From Rhizophagus clarus (lineage: Eukaryota > Glomeromycota > Glomeromycetes > Glomerales > Glomeraceae), in the NCBI GenBank assembly GCA_015698045.1, contig BLAL01000006.1, forward strand, positions 868,001-932,000: a stretch of 64,000 bases of DNA, written 5' to 3'. How positions within the stretch are numbered: position 1 is the first letter of the stretch; each line of letters starts with the position of its first letter. A model generated the notes under the pieces. That model made no database searches and was not told the origin of the DNA. It worked only from the letters and a program-made list of their open reading frames with translations. The translations under genes were made by a program, and so were the position numbers. Shown in pieces: positions 1-11,689 of the stretch.

Positions 1-382
1 TATAAATTACTTCGGTAATATGCAATAAATCTTCAGGAATGTTTTGGTGTTGAAACGTTATTAATATAGTCACTTTTTCTAGAATTTGAGAGGTCATGAT
101 AATTGGAAATGGTTCGTCTACCAACCAAACTTCCCCAACAAGAGAACGACGTTGTCTTGATAATCCTTTTAAATTTCCAGGTAAGTCATCATAATTCAGA
201 ATTTTTTGAATTCGTAACTGATAATCTTCATTATCATTTTTCAAAATTGCTTTTAATCTTCCAAATCTTCGATGACCATTATTATCGTTATAGTAGACAA
301 AATCACCAGATCGGTATATTACTATTTTATCAAAAATAAATCAATCAATTTTGCTAACACATACCATAATTATATCAAACTA

Positions 383-3035
383 CAGTACACCCTTACTATA
401 GTGAATTTTTTTATAGCGAATAACTTACTATAACGAAGAAAAGTACGGGTACATATTTTTTAATAATTAAAAATTCTTATTATACCGAATTTTAAAGTAA
501 AAATTCTCTAACTCGTAATACGAATTTAAATGTTAAGACAATTATAATAAAATGACCCTTCATATAGCGAAGAATTTTGCTATACCGAATTTTTAAAATA
601 TTACACAATAATTTAGCAAATTTTTGATCACATGAAATTTTATTTGAACAATTCGAACAATTCGAATTTGCCTTTAAAGGTTAGAATTTTTGTGATTAAA
701 GTTAAAAAGGAAAATTATCATAAACAAGATCATGATTTATTTTTATTATAATACGGCAAATATAACCTTGATCAGTTAGTTCTTTTTTTTACACGTCACT
801 ATGCCCAAAACTAAAAGTGCACTAAATAAATATTCCCAAGCAAAAGGTAAAGATAAAATGAGAACTTTACCGAAAAGAGCATCTTTAACTATTGCTCAAA
901 AGCATGAAATATGTTATAAAAAAATCAACGAACCTTATATAAAAAATAAAGAACTTGCGGAACTATATAATGTTAGTGAAGGATGCATTAGTGATACGTT
1001 AAAAAAATCACAAAAATGGCTTGAAATTGACCCTCAAGCACTCGAAGCCCAAGGGAAAAGACAAAATAAGTTGAATTTTCCAGAAATTGAAGAAGCTCTT
1101 ACATTATGGGTATTGAAGGCTCTAGAAAATGGTGTTGATATTAGTGATCAGGTTTTACATGAAAAAGCTATAGCATTTGCTTCTCTATATAAAGTTGAAA
1201 ATTTTAAAGGAAGTAATGGTTGGATTGGTGGATTTAAAAAAAGACATAATCTTTCTTGCTATTTAAAACAAGAAGAAGCTGCAAGCGCACCTCTTGATAA
1301 ACTTGATGAATTCAGAAAAAACCTTCAAGATTTGATTCGTAATTATAGTCTTGAAGATGTTTTCAATTGCAATGAAACTGGTTTGTATTGGAAAATGGAA
1401 CCCAAAAGGACGATCTCCAATAAACCTGTATCTGGAAAAAAACAATCTAAAGATCGGGTAACAATTCTCCTTTGTTCTAATGCAACTGGTACTGAAAAGC
1501 TCAAACCAGTATTCATTCACAAATATAAAAATCCTCGTCCTTTAAAGAATTTATCCAAAACATCTTTACCAGTAGAATATTATTGGAATTCAACAGCTTG
1601 GATGCAAGTTTCTATTTGGAATGATTGGATTCGCAAGTTTGATGCACAAATGAGATTAAAAGGAAGAAATATTCTTCTTCTTATAGACAATGCTCCTGTC
1701 CATGCTTTATATGAAGGTGTGGAATTGACCAATATAAAAATTGAATTTTTGCCTCCTAACACAACTGCACACTTACAACCATGCGACAAGGGTATTATAA
1801 ATAGCTTTAAGGTACTAAAATTTCAATATAATTTTAATAATTAAGAAATTCTAACTTACAATATTTGATTTTGCAGGCACAATATCGAAAATTGCTCCTT
1901 CAAAATCGTATCAAGGCTTTTGACTTTCAACAATTAACAGGAAATAGTAAATCTCCAATCAATATCAAAAAAGCTATTAAATATGTTGTGTCAGCCTGGG
2001 ATAGAGTTCTTCCTAAAACTATATTTAACTGCTGGAATAAAACGGGAATTTTGCCAGATGATACGAATTCTTATAACGAAATTGAAGAGAATAGGCATAA
2101 TGAGACAGAAGAAAATGAATATAGAGAAATTCAAGATTTAATCAATAAGCTTGAGTATACACACCCTCTTACTGCTGAAGAATACATTAAATTAGACCAG
2201 GAGAATGAAATTGCCGGTATACCCCCATCTGAAGAGCAGATTGTTGCTATTCTTAAAGAAAATAATACTATGTCTGATGATGAAGGTGATAAAGATATTA
2301 TTTCAGTAACGAGTTCTGAGGCCTTAATTGCATTTGATACAATTTTTAACTATGTAGAGCAAAATGATAGTCAAGATATTTTTGATAAAAGTGCATTAAA
2401 GGTAATGAAAAAAATTAGAAAAATTGTTTATAGAAATAATTTTTTTTCTAAAAAACAATCAAGTTTAGATTTATTCGTTACAGATAAAGGTAGTAAACTC
2501 AAGCCAAATAACACTGCTATTGATCCAGTTGATAATAATACTATGAACAGGGAAAGGGAAGGCGATAATAATATTATTGATATTGAAAATTTTGATTTTG
2601 AAGCTTTGTATTTTAATGAGTTTGATTTTTATAATTATGAAGAAGACCAAGGTTTTATTGAATATCAAATCGATGAGAATAGTCTTTATAAATGATGTAT
2701 GACAGTATTACAGTACTCGTATCATACTCAATTAAGTAATAGTCATTGAGTAACAAAAATATAAAAAGTATTTGTATGTGAGTTCATAATAAATAACAAA
2801 GAACACTCGTTAATTGAATATAATTGGTTTTGTTTTATTGTTTTTTTATCTTTATTGCCAAATAAATTTGGTTTGTATTTAATAATAGTGTGATAATGCA
2901 TTTATCACGTGATTATATGATTTTTTTAATATAACGAAAATCTTATGTTTATTCGTTATACACTATAACGAATTTTCTTACTATAACGAATTTTGATCTT
3001 CAGCCCACAAGATTCGCTATAGTAAGGGTGAACTG
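383..3035 (+). mobile_element. pogo/Tigger DNA transposon, full length with TA duplication
   Basis: The ends form inverted repeats of about 24 bp (383-406 and 3,012-3,035) sharing CAGT, one variable base, then CACCCTTACTATAG. Both sides are flanked by TA (381-382 and 3,036-3,037), the Tc1/mariner/pogo target. Copies of CTATAACGAA recur just inside both ends, for example near 430 and 2,961-2,996, a typical subterminal transposase-binding arrangement. The element carries one spliced transposase gene in the plus direction and sits inside an intron of the Plavaka-type gene. Near-intact ends and a long open frame suggest a fairly young insertion, although one catalytic residue is lost. Confidence 0.85.
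801..2695 (+). CDS. pogo/Tigger-family transposase (DDE), spliced, first Asp changed
   Basis: Exon 1 is 801-1,811 and exon 2 is 1,877-2,695, joined by a 65 nt GT..AG intron (1,812-1,876), giving 609 residues. Domains in order: a CENP-B/psq-like helix-turn-helix (about 25-75, with YIKNKELAELYNVSEGCISD), a second CENP-B/Tc5-type helix-turn-helix (about 92-152, with SNGWIGGFKKRHNLS), a DDE_1 catalytic domain (about 185-337), then a long acidic C-terminal tail. The second and third catalytic acids are present: D296 in LLLIDNAPVH and D329 in QPCDKGIINSFK, with 32 residues between them. The usual first Asp, in the DETGL box, is Asn191 (FNCNETGLYW, codon AAT at 1,371). The frame is otherwise open, so the protein may be made and may bind DNA, but it is predicted not to cut DNA. 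Confidence 0.8.
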
Positions 3036-4159
3036 TATATTGTTTATTACCTTCTGATATTATTATTTCATTTTGTCCAAAAAATGGAGATTCTCCCCAT
3101 AGAGTTCCATGCCAAAATTCTGATTTTGTTTCAGAATCAATGCCCGGTCCAAAATACATATGTCTCATCAGCATCAGATTGTTGAGAACACGCCATATAA
3201 TTTCGCTAATTGAGAGTTGGTACAAAAGTTTTGAACCTCGTGAAGTTGACGGAGTTTTTTTTGATGAAATTTTAATAGGCTTTGTTATTATTGGTAGTAA
3301 AGGAAGACATTTTCTCTAAGATTGGAATCTTCTGATATTTTTTACTACATGAGTGGGCTCAAATTGAGGATTGTGAATGATGTTAGCAAGATCTTCATAT
3401 GCTTTTGTAGAAATATTGTATTTCTGGAGCCAACAGAATAGAGCAGTAGTTGTATAATCATTGAAGTAAGGTGAAAATTCACCATCACAGGATGGTATCT
3501 CGTCTTTATCTAAAGCTTCAATAATTTGATGTATGTCGTTGTTCTCATTGTTGTTACCTTCCTCTTCTTCTTCATCGTTGTGGTCGTTGTGACTTTCCTC
3601 TTCCTCATCGTCATTGTGACCTTCCTCTTCTTCACCTTCCTCATTGAAATAATCTTCCTCTTCGTTATAATCTTCCTCTTCGTTATAAATCTTTCTCTTC
3701 GTTATAATCTTCCTCTTCGTCATCATCATCACCATCTTCATCTGATGATTCGTCAATTACATTATCCCTCAAATCTATATCATTATCATAATGCTGAAAA
3801 TATATTGATTCATTGTCATTTCTATTAATGTCCTCCATATCGATGTTTTCAGATAACATTTCATTGTTATCTTCAGTTAAATTTGCTGTTGTCTCATTAC
3901 GACTAGTATGAGAAAACCGATTGCGAATCTGAAATGGTTTTACAGAACTGCTGGTGGAGTGAATATATCTCTTTCTCATAACTAAATAAGACATAAATAG
4001 TTTTGTAGAATTGTTGATTTTTAACAAAATTTATGGTACTTTGATATAATTATAGTAATCTAATCTGATTAGAGAAAAAAAAGATAATCTAATCTAGGCT
4101 GTAATTTCACTAAATATACAAAAAAAAAAAAAAATAAATTACCGAAGTTTTACTAATAT

Positions 4160-4483
4160 ATAGAAGAATTCTTTCATGAAATCGGTATGAGAGGTCAATG
4201 TTCGATACGGTACACTGTTGAACTATCCGAATATAGATTAATTGTTGATTAGATGATCAATAAACATGTGCCAGAAAATGGAATTTTAGATTCAATCACA
4301 CTCTTGTATCACTTAGAGCTGCAAATATTACATTCTTGACCTGTGCGACGTTACTGTCAAGACATTGACACGAGGATTGCCTTAGAGCCATATTTACATA
4401 AGCTAGAGACGTTTACCACATATTATGTAAAAAGTTTTTTTCTTATATTCACGCTTTACGTTATTATTTTATCATCAATATAA
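4160..4483 (+). pseudogene. Coding-like fossil of unknown family
   Basis: One frame over 107 codons reads like protein, for example EEFFHEIGMRGQCSIRYTVE and YCQDIDTRIALEPYLHKLET, but is broken by TAG at 4,250 and TGA at 4,337. Codon use and residue mix are unlike the surrounding A+T spacer. I do not recognise the family. It lies upstream of, and opposite in strand to, the Plavaka-type gene and may be a host gene remnant or part of another transposon. Confidence 0.35.
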
Positions 4484-5224
4484 AAATGTTAAGATTTACA
4501 ATATAATAATAATAAACTAAACAATACAATATAATCATTTAATTACATACTTCGCATTATTATTTGAAACATAGCTCTCATTTATATTCAAAATGCATTT
4601 ATTCATTATTTGTTATTATCAATCGATCGAGATTCAAGCATCATCTCCGAACCTAATTAAAGCAAGGTCTGTTAATTAAATAATCTCACTAATATTTATT
4701 TGTATTTTGTACAATAGTATGTATTATATCAGCAATTATGGCTGTAAAAGGTTATGTTTACTGCGCTTAATCAAAAAAGGAAGTGCAAATTTATCTTAGA
4801 TAAACATCTGCAGATTCTTATTGAATGATGTAACGATAGTCCTATTTGTTCATAAACAAATACTTTAGCAACTTACAAATAAAAATTTCCTTTTGTTAAA
4901 TAAGTAAATCTAAATTTTCCTTTCATTAAATAAAAATTTCCTTTCGTTATGTAAATATGTCAATATGTTAAATAATTAAAATTTAAATTTTTGTATAATT
5001 CAAATCGATTCTATTTTCAATTCTAAACAAATCGTCTCCCCTTGTAAGATTGTCACGAAATAAACATCTCAATATGGTATAATCTCAATATATACCGTAT
5101 AAATTTGGAAATGCAAGGTCAGCTCGGGGGTTTGGGAATTGGGATGAGGTCTCTTATTTATATTTTACTTTGTTCGAATTTTTGTATCTCAGAATTTTTG
5201 TATCTTGTATCTTTATTTTTTGCT
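4484..5224. other. Intergenic spacer
   Basis: A+T-rich sequence with no supported gene. A short motif, AAATTTCCTTT followed by GTTA-type bases, recurs at about 4,885-4,945. The segment just before 5,225 is probably the promoter and leader of the next gene. Confidence 0.4.
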
Positions 5225-6573
5225 ATGTCCAAACGTAAGGCAAATCAAGAGACAGCAGGTATGTAACTTTATAAAATATAATTATAATAAATTTTACTTT
5301 GAGAATAAAATGATACTGAAAATATGTATAATAGTACCAATTTCGAAAAATCAAAGTCTAAGTCAAAAAGCGAAGAAAAGGAGGGAGACCAATATTAATG
5401 ATGTTGATCAATTCATTTCAGGTAAATATTATATACATATCATATATGTGTGTGGCCTTAATATTTAATAATATATTTAAATCTTTAATTAAATGATATA
5501 CTACTAAATAATAGGTTTAGCTTCTAACCGAAGAAATAATGATGAAAGAGAAGATGATGATGGAAGAGAAAAAGATGATGGAAGGAAAGATGAAAAAGAA
5601 AGAAAAGATCGCGAAGAAGAGAAAAGTGGTAATTCAGATAACGATAGTGATGATCATGATAGAGATAAAATAAATATGACGGATGATAAACTCGTAAATT
5701 TGGATGAACCCATTCCTGTTGGGTTTAAAAGTAATTTAGAAATATGCAATTTTCTCGTCGCCCATCCACATATTCTTCATCTAGCAAATAAAATGTTAGA
5801 AATGGATTCCAGTTCTGGCTTGACGTCTTCAACGTCTAGTGCTGATGTTAGTGCTAAATATATTTATTTTGTACCCAATTCTTTAAAGTAAATAACATAT
5901 CTTTTAATATTTAGGATAATGCTCGTCTTTGGGACGAATCCATCAAATGTCTCTTTCTTCGTACCCGCAACTCGCGTGGAGAGATATTTGATGAATTAAT
6001 TAAAAAAATTTTTAAGGTTCAAATTTACAGTACAGAAGGAAAAAATTTCTTAGAGAAAACTCGTCAAGCCTTTGCTGACTACCGTAATAAACTTAATCAA
6101 AATATTGAACATGAGATAAATGAATATAAAAATATTAGAAAAAATAGGTATATTTTATTTTATTGTTTGTTAATATATCTTATATCTAATGAGTTTATTG
6201 TTATGTTAATAAAAAATAATTAACTGTAGAGCGATCACTGGTAGCCTGTCAAATAAAGAAGTAAAAGACTATGTTGATGAACATTTTGTTCAAAAACTCT
6301 TGAATCGACAGCTCGCTGCTATAAATCTCTCTGAAATGAAAAAGATTGGTAGCTTTGATACGTTAATAGATTTTATAAGAGAAACCTTCAAGGTTTCTTG
6401 GAATGGCAAAGATCTATCTGCCGTTAAGAACTTGGATAGTATTACGAAGGATATAATTGTTCCCTCTCGAAGTGGCAACAGGATAGTAAATTCTTTGGAA
6501 CATGTAAGTCATTTTTATTTAACACATTACGTCTTTATTCATAAATATTAATAAAATTAAATTATAGATTTAG
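5225..6573 (+). CDS. Six-exon hypothetical protein, about 329 residues
   Basis: I assemble exons 5,225-5,258, 5,335-5,421, 5,515-5,870, 5,915-6,147, 6,230-6,503 and 6,568-6,573. All introns are short GT..AG and all phases match, which is unlikely by chance. The protein starts MSKRKANQETAV, has a basic stretch (QKAKKRRETN), then a strongly charged Arg/Asp/Glu/Lys low-complexity region (about residues 43-95), then a globular part including PIPVGFKSNLEICNFLVAHP and, near the end, LLNRQLAAINLSEMKKIGSF. The charged region suggests a nuclear or RNA/DNA-associated protein, but no domain is recognised. The last exon encodes only Ile and the stop; if the GTAAGT donor at 6,504 is not used the frame instead ends at 6,551. 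Confidence 0.5.
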
Positions 6574-7484
6574 TAGCGCTCTTTAATTAATCATCAATAA
6601 ATGATTTTTGCGCTATAAAATTTAAAAATATTTTAATATTCACTAATTTTTTCAATTAAATCAATAAATATGGTCATATAAATAAAATACGCATGTTAAT
6701 AGTCATACATTGTAAGTTTTTTGCTGGACTTGTAATTTCAATGTTACGAATTGTAATATGTCCCATATTTGATTTCCATTTTCAAACTAAGTGATAATCA
6801 TGTATTTCATCTTAATAAGTATAATTCTAGAAGGTTTAAGTTTAGAATGTCTTACATATTACATAAGCATAATCCTCGTTTAACGCGCTCAATATTTATT
6901 AATTCCTTTTAAACGTTCAAAAATTAACACATTAAATCAATCACGAAAAGTAAAATAAATCAAATTTTTTTTTTCACATTAGAAAATATCGTAAAAAATG
7001 TGGTAAAATATTATGAGTAAATAAAGTTAATTTTTTGCGTAAAATTTTTAATCACTTTTAATGGCTAATTTTTTTTTTTGTACAATGGGAAACAATGGAA
7101 AATCGACATTTTAATCACTTTTAATGGACAAGAGATGGAATTAATTTTCAAAATTCTATGAATTTATGATGTAATATCATGAATTAATGAAATCATTTTA
7201 ATTTAAAAAGGAAAAAATAATTGAAATGGCGTAATCAGAATTGTTAGAAAAAATAATTGAATGGCGTAATTAATTGTTAGAAAAAAATAATTGAAATGGC
7301 GTAATTAGAATTGTTAGAAAAAATGATTGAAATGACGTAATTAGAATTATTAGAAAAAATAATTAAAAAATGGAACTTTCTCACATTTTTTAATTTTTTA
7401 ATTATATATTTCTTGTCTTATATTCACTCATATATAACAAATTTTTGTCAAATATAATATCGCAAAATTTCAAAAATTCTAATA
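6574..7484. repeat. Spacer with a short minisatellite
   Basis: No gene seen. At about 7,205-7,365 a unit of roughly 40 bp built on AATTGAAATGGCGTAATTAG and TTGTTAGAAAAAAT is repeated about four times with drift. A related shorter duplication (AATCACTTTTAATGG) lies at 7,050-7,130. The last 100 bp form the leader of the gene at 7,485. Confidence 0.5.
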
Positions 7485-8122
7485 ATGTCTTCAAATAACA
7501 CAAATACAACATCATCAACTTCTCGCGATCCTTCAACCTCATCTCAACATCGTACTGATAACGCCGAATCTTTATCTAATTCTACTTCTCCTCGCAGCAC
7601 CTCCACCAACCGGGTAGAATGGACAGATGAACAAATCGCTGCACTCATTGAGCAGCGGAGGTCACGAAATTACAAATATTATTACCAAATTCCAGGGCGC
7701 AGCAGAAAAAAATTCTGGAGATCAGTAGCAGAAAATGTTAATAATACTTGTGGATGTAACTATATAGGACAACAATGCCAGACGAAGTTCAATGGGCTCG
7801 TTACTAACTATCATGTGAGTTAAATATTAATAAATAAAAATTTGTGTAATATTAATGACTTTAAAATATTTTAGGATCAATTATTGGTCATTGCCAATGA
7901 CCCTAGAGGCGTGAGGAGTCGCCCAGGAGCGGTGTTCTTTGACATAATGAACACCTGCTTCTGGGAAAGACCGGGTAAGAATTCTAATTGCTTTATATTT
8001 ATTTAGAATTATGTATTCCAATATTATTTAATATGTTTCTAGATGATCAATTTGTACAAGCTTCAATCGGAGTTAGCTGGACTCAAAATCGAAGAAATCG
8101 AAGGAATAGAAGATGTATGTAA
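7485..8122 (+). CDS. Trihelix/Myb-SANT-like DNA-binding protein, three exons
   Basis: Exons 7,485-7,814, 7,875-7,974 and 8,043-8,122 join with matching phases to give about 169 residues. A Ser/Thr-rich N-terminus (about 1-45) precedes a trihelix-like domain (about 46-145). Its regularly spaced aromatics are seen in VEWTDEQIAALIEQRRSRNY, SRKKFWRSVAENVN, QCQTKFNGLVTNYH and FFDIMNTCFWERP. Such domains bind DNA. The C-terminus is Arg/Asn-rich (RRNRRNRRCM). A GTATGT donor-like site at the very end could add an intron, but the next exon would stop almost at once, so the product changes little. I recall this arrangement as a large family in Rhizophagus, usually of unknown target. Confidence 0.55.
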
Positions 8123-8892
8123 ATTATAAAAAAAATTTAATCAAGTTATAGATTTTTTTATTGATTTTCTTAATCAATTTATAGCCTGAAGCAACAACAA
8201 TAGCCAGAATACCGTGGATAATAATGATACTATCGATAATGGTAAGTACAAAATTTTTTTCCTTTTTTCACCTATGAAATTTTTCTAAAAATTTTTTCTT
8301 TTATTTGATGCTAAACCTTAACTGTTAATAGTTTGATACAATAATCAAATAATGCTAAACTTAATAATTTGATACAAAAATAATGCAAAACCTTAATAAT
8401 TGATACAATAAAGCCAACATTTAACAAATAAAGTTTTTTTTGTTAATTCGTTATTAATAAAATTTTAAAGTGATGAGAATTTAATTGTACTTGTGTGACC
8501 AACTCAGTGAACTTGCCCCTTAAACATTATTGAATTCTACATATTAAATTACGTCATTTTCTATCATCGATTTTCTCTAGCACATTTAAAATTTCCAATT
8601 TAGTATGTTTTCCATTCCTATGATGAAAGAAAAAGCTTTTCCTGGTATAATCCTTTAGTCAAATATATTTTATATCTTCGTGAAATGGATTCATAAAAGG
8701 TTCCTTTCTTCATGTTGACGTATCAGGCCTGTTTCATATAAATATTCCTCCTTTTCTTAAAACTGTTTCCACTTTTCCTTTCCTCTCTTATAGGTTTGCA
8801 TTTCTCTGCATGCAGAGATTATGAGTCATGATTTATTTTCTGAAGTATCGACTACAATTATTTATCTTCTTTATTATATCTTATACAGAAAT
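8123..8892. other. Spacer between two small genes
   Basis: A+T-rich with no supported exon. An ATG at 8,821 is in frame with the next gene and would add a short hydrophobic leader (about 24 residues) before MSRRKPHK. I prefer 8,893 as start because the extra leader is unlike the basic, coiled-coil protein that follows. Confidence 0.35.
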
Positions 8893-9425
8893 ATGAGCCG
8901 TCGCAAGCCTCACAAATCACAGGCCGCAAAGGCAAAATTGGTACATCGTTTCAGAACAAAAATATTGAAGAAGAAGCGAAAGGGAATTTATGAAATAGGT
9001 GGGTGAATACCACGGCTTTCCGTACATAGTCTGGCCTGGGTTTAAGCTTCTAAAATGGCTACTGTGAACTCGCCTTTCAGGTTGATATTCTTAATGGTCC
9101 TGTAAAGTACCTGAATTATTGGACTGTCGGGTGCCTAGCCTTTGCTTTAACATGGCTCTCCTGCTGGGTGAGTTGATCATAACTGACCCCACCTTCTGCT
9201 ATTCCTCTTTAATCCCTTCCCTCTGCAGGTTATGTTGAAGCTCTTAAGAAAAGAATCAATCAACTAGAAGAGAAGGTAAAAGCCTTGGAAGAGGAAAAAG
9301 TTTGGCTTTTTTTTGAAAGGAACGAAGCAATATTAAATATAAATCAAAAGGATGCCAGAATCAGGGCTTTGGAAATGGATCAAGAGCTAACAAGACGTAT
9401 TGGATTGAAAAAGAAAAGGAATTAG
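8893..9425 (+). CDS. Small basic coiled-coil protein, two exons
   Basis: Exon 1 (8,893-8,998) and exon 2 (9,229-9,425) are joined by a 230 nt GT..AG intron with a good polypyrimidine acceptor (TTCCCTCTGCAG). The 100-residue product starts with a Lys/Arg-rich segment (MSRRKPHKSQAAKAKLVHRF) and continues as a heptad-like helix, with YVEALKKRINQLEEKVKALE and, further on, IRALEMDQELTRRIG, ending in KKKRN. The pattern suggests a nuclear dimerising protein, but there is no bZIP consensus and the function is unknown. The intron is longer and less A+T-rich than the neighbours' introns. Confidence 0.5.
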
Positions 9426-10198
9426 GTTTGTTATTAAAGTCTATTATCAAATTATATATAATTCTTTATTAAAGTACCTGACGAATCCTAACCAATTAAT
9501 TAATTATCAAATAGCAATCTATCTATGAAAAAATCAAAATTATAAATAAACTTATAATAAATTTCTTATCTTCAAATATAAGTTGATACTTTTAATTGAT
9601 AATATAAATACTAATAAGTGCGAAAAGTGTTTCAATATAATCAACCGATCCCGCACCTAATTATTTGATAACTTGCACGCGAAAACCCAATCAGACTTTT
9701 TGAACACTTAATAGGTCTCGCCGAAGGAAATGACAAGGTTGATTTATATATATTCATTTTCGCTCTTGGATTAAAAAATTTTAATAAATAACTAATAATC
9801 AAGTTTATTACTAAGATAGCATAGTAATTTAATTATTATTAGAGAAATTGTTGATTTTATAATTTCTTATTTTAGCGTTAACATAAATAATCTTTAAATC
9901 ATTAAAATAACAACTGAAATTTCATTCTTTTTTAAAAATTCATAAATGTCTTCCGCGGTCTCGTTTTCACCAGTGGACATAGCAAATATTTTGTGTAATG
10001 AAGAAATGACTAAAATTTTGGTTAAAATTAACCAATAAAATTACATTGATCCTCATGCATGATGTAATAAAAATCGCTTTGATTACATGCATGTGATATC
10101 TAAAAATAGCTAAAATTTGGTTTATTAATGCGTGATTTTTTTTTTTGTTTATTTTTCAAAAATACACGTCTCTCTTCTTAAAAATATTATATTTGTCT
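9426..10198. other. Intergenic spacer, no gene seen
   Basis: A+T-rich sequence. I see no coding exon, RNA gene or obvious transposon end here. Confidence 0.4.
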
Positions 10199-10200
10199 TA

Positions 10201-10570
10201 TATTTTAACACTTTACGGTATTTTCTTCTTCTCTCTTTTATCCAAGTATACTTTACTTATCTTTTACAATATTAACAATACTTTGGCATATTAGTTTATA
10301 TATTTGATATAGCCACCAACATGAAGACCGTTCGCCAAAAAACGTATAAGACAAAAAAATAAATAGTGAAGCCAAATATTACTATTTTAACACTTTACGG
10401 TATTTTCTTCTTCTCGCTTTTATCCAAGTATACTTTACTTATCTTTTACAATATTAACAGTACTTTGGCATTTTAGTTTATATATTCGATATAGTCGCTA
10501 ACACGAAGACCGTTCGCCGAAAAATGTATAAGACAAAAAAACTACTTTTAAATAAATAGTGAAGCCATTA
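10201..10570. repeat. Tandem duplication of about 182 bp
   Basis: The block starting TATTTTAACACTTTACGG at 10,201 is repeated from 10,383. The copies share GACCGTTCGCC and a run reading AAAAAA(C/T)GTATAAGACAAAA, and both end in AATAGTGAAGCCA. They differ mostly by transitions plus a 10 bp insertion near the end of the second copy. No open frame spans the unit. Confidence 0.75.
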
Positions 10571-11525
10571 AGCAGGTATGAAAATGGGATATACGCATAT
10601 TTTTCATATTTTTTTGGACTCTACCATATTCGTAAAGTCTACTGGTTCTGTAGGAGGGATTGGTTATGTACTTTCTTTACAATAGGGTGTAGTTTGAGTC
10701 TTTCTTTGTTAGACTGTGGTATTACTTAAGGAAATTAGAATGTATTCTCAAATGCTATATTCAAATTGCTGAATATATTTGAAGCTTTCTTTTGTAATAT
10801 TTGCTTAGCTCGGAGGAAAATGTTGTGAAATAGGGCTGGATATTTTATGACATTTTCTGCCGCCAATTACTTTGTCCGGGGTGGCGTCAGTCGTAGCAGC
10901 CAGCATTTTTTTTTTTATAATATTATGTTTTAAGAATTAACACTTTCAAAATTTAAAGAGCTAACGTTAAAAATATTATCATTTTTATTTTTTCTCAAAA
11001 TCCTGGAGATTACCTGCTCTAACTATTATCCCAAGGTTATGTATTAAATTTAAAATTTAAATATATTTTATAAAGAGTATATTATATTAATCATAATTGT
11101 TTTTTTTATATTTTTTATTTTTTTAAATTTACCCTTAGCGATTGGATCCTACTTATGTATAGAATAAAAGGAATAAGATGTATTCACTCATCACATGAAA
11201 AGAAAAAAAAGAAAAAGGAAAATGTGACCCCCTTTTCGTTCTCCTTTCAGTTTTTGTTTCTTTTTCCTTTTATTTCTCTTTCTTTGTCTCCCTTTCTTTT
11301 CATTTCATCTTTTTCCATCAATATTCTTTATCATTTCTTTTTGATCTTGTCTCCTTTTTTCTTTTTGCCTTTGTTTCGTTTCCATTTTGTTTTCATTATT
11401 TATCATATCTGACCCATCCACTCTATTCACATTGAATATTACTTCACTTCTCAGGTGTTGTTGTTCTGTTAGGTGTGCGCCTTAGTAGACGTTAGTAAAC
11501 CTGTATGGTGAAAGCGTGATCAGAA
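10571..11525. other. Spacer with pyrimidine-rich tract upstream of the first array
   Basis: No coding gene supported. A C/T-rich tract runs from about 11,225 to 11,400 and resembles the pyrimidine-rich promoter regions of fungal genes. It lies about 1 kb upstream of the intron-like array on the same strand. The short hydrophobic frame through it is only a translation of the simple sequence. Confidence 0.4.
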
Positions 11526-11617
11526 ACTCTAGGGAGAAAACTAAAACTAAAACCAAAACTAAACCAAAACTAAAACCAAAACTAAAACCAAAGCTACTAA
11601 AACTAAAACCCTAGAGT
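11526..11617. repeat. CTAAAA-type minisatellite inside a 9 bp inverted repeat
   Basis: ACTCTAGGG at 11,526-11,534 and CCCTAGAGT at 11,609-11,617 are perfect inverse copies. They enclose a tandem run of AACTAAAACCA-like units. It could form a stem with a purine-rich loop. No function can be read from it. Confidence 0.6.
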
Positions 11618-11689
11618 ACTGCGTAAGGATCTGCTAGGAATCGGTACCTAATGTTGAACGGATACCTTTATTTTCTTCTTTATTTTCTT

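Larger units (their letters stand above)
322..3050 (-). other. Intron of the Plavaka-type gene, enlarged by a transposon
   Basis: On the minus strand a donor GTAATAAACA begins at 3,050 and an acceptor TTTTGATAAAATAG ends at 322. Splicing joins ATATCAGAAG to TAATATACCGATCTGGT and gives ISEVIYRSGDF in one open frame (phase 1). Removing the 2,653 bp pogo element and one copy of its TA target leaves an intron of about 74 nt, a normal fungal size. Reading straight through the pre-insertion sequence instead meets stops, which favours the intron model. Confidence 0.6.
1..4027 (-). pseudogene. Plavaka-type (CACTA-related) transposase gene, 3' end off the window
   Basis: Reads leftward from about 4,027. 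The N-terminal part (4,027-3,683, then 3,756-3,316) has a long acidic Glu/Asp/Asn repeat, then a segment ending in VVKNIRRFQS. After one in-frame TAG at about 3,317-3,319, at a position where I expect Trp in relatives, the frame continues through KTPSTSRGSKLLYQLSIS to MRHMYFGPGIDSETKSEFWH, a signature I associate with fungal Plavaka transposases. The coding sequence resumes at 321 with RSGDFVYYNDNNGHRRFGRL and stays open to the window edge. The acidic repeat also changes frame between the two 5' pieces. Family naming is from memory of motifs; that this is one decayed gene is strongly supported by the continuous family-like order on either side of the inserted pogo element. The first exon and any terminal repeats are not identified. 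Confidence 0.6.

Noticed and set aside
3526-3828. Plus-strand hydrophobic frame of 100 residues
   Set aside because: It is the antisense of the acidic repeat of the Plavaka-type gene.
1-4150. ATTACTTCGGTAAT at the left edge and AAATTACCGAAG near 4,135 as terminal repeats of the Plavaka element
   Set aside because: Match is only about a dozen bases, the first copy is itself nearly palindromic, and the gene continues past the window edge.
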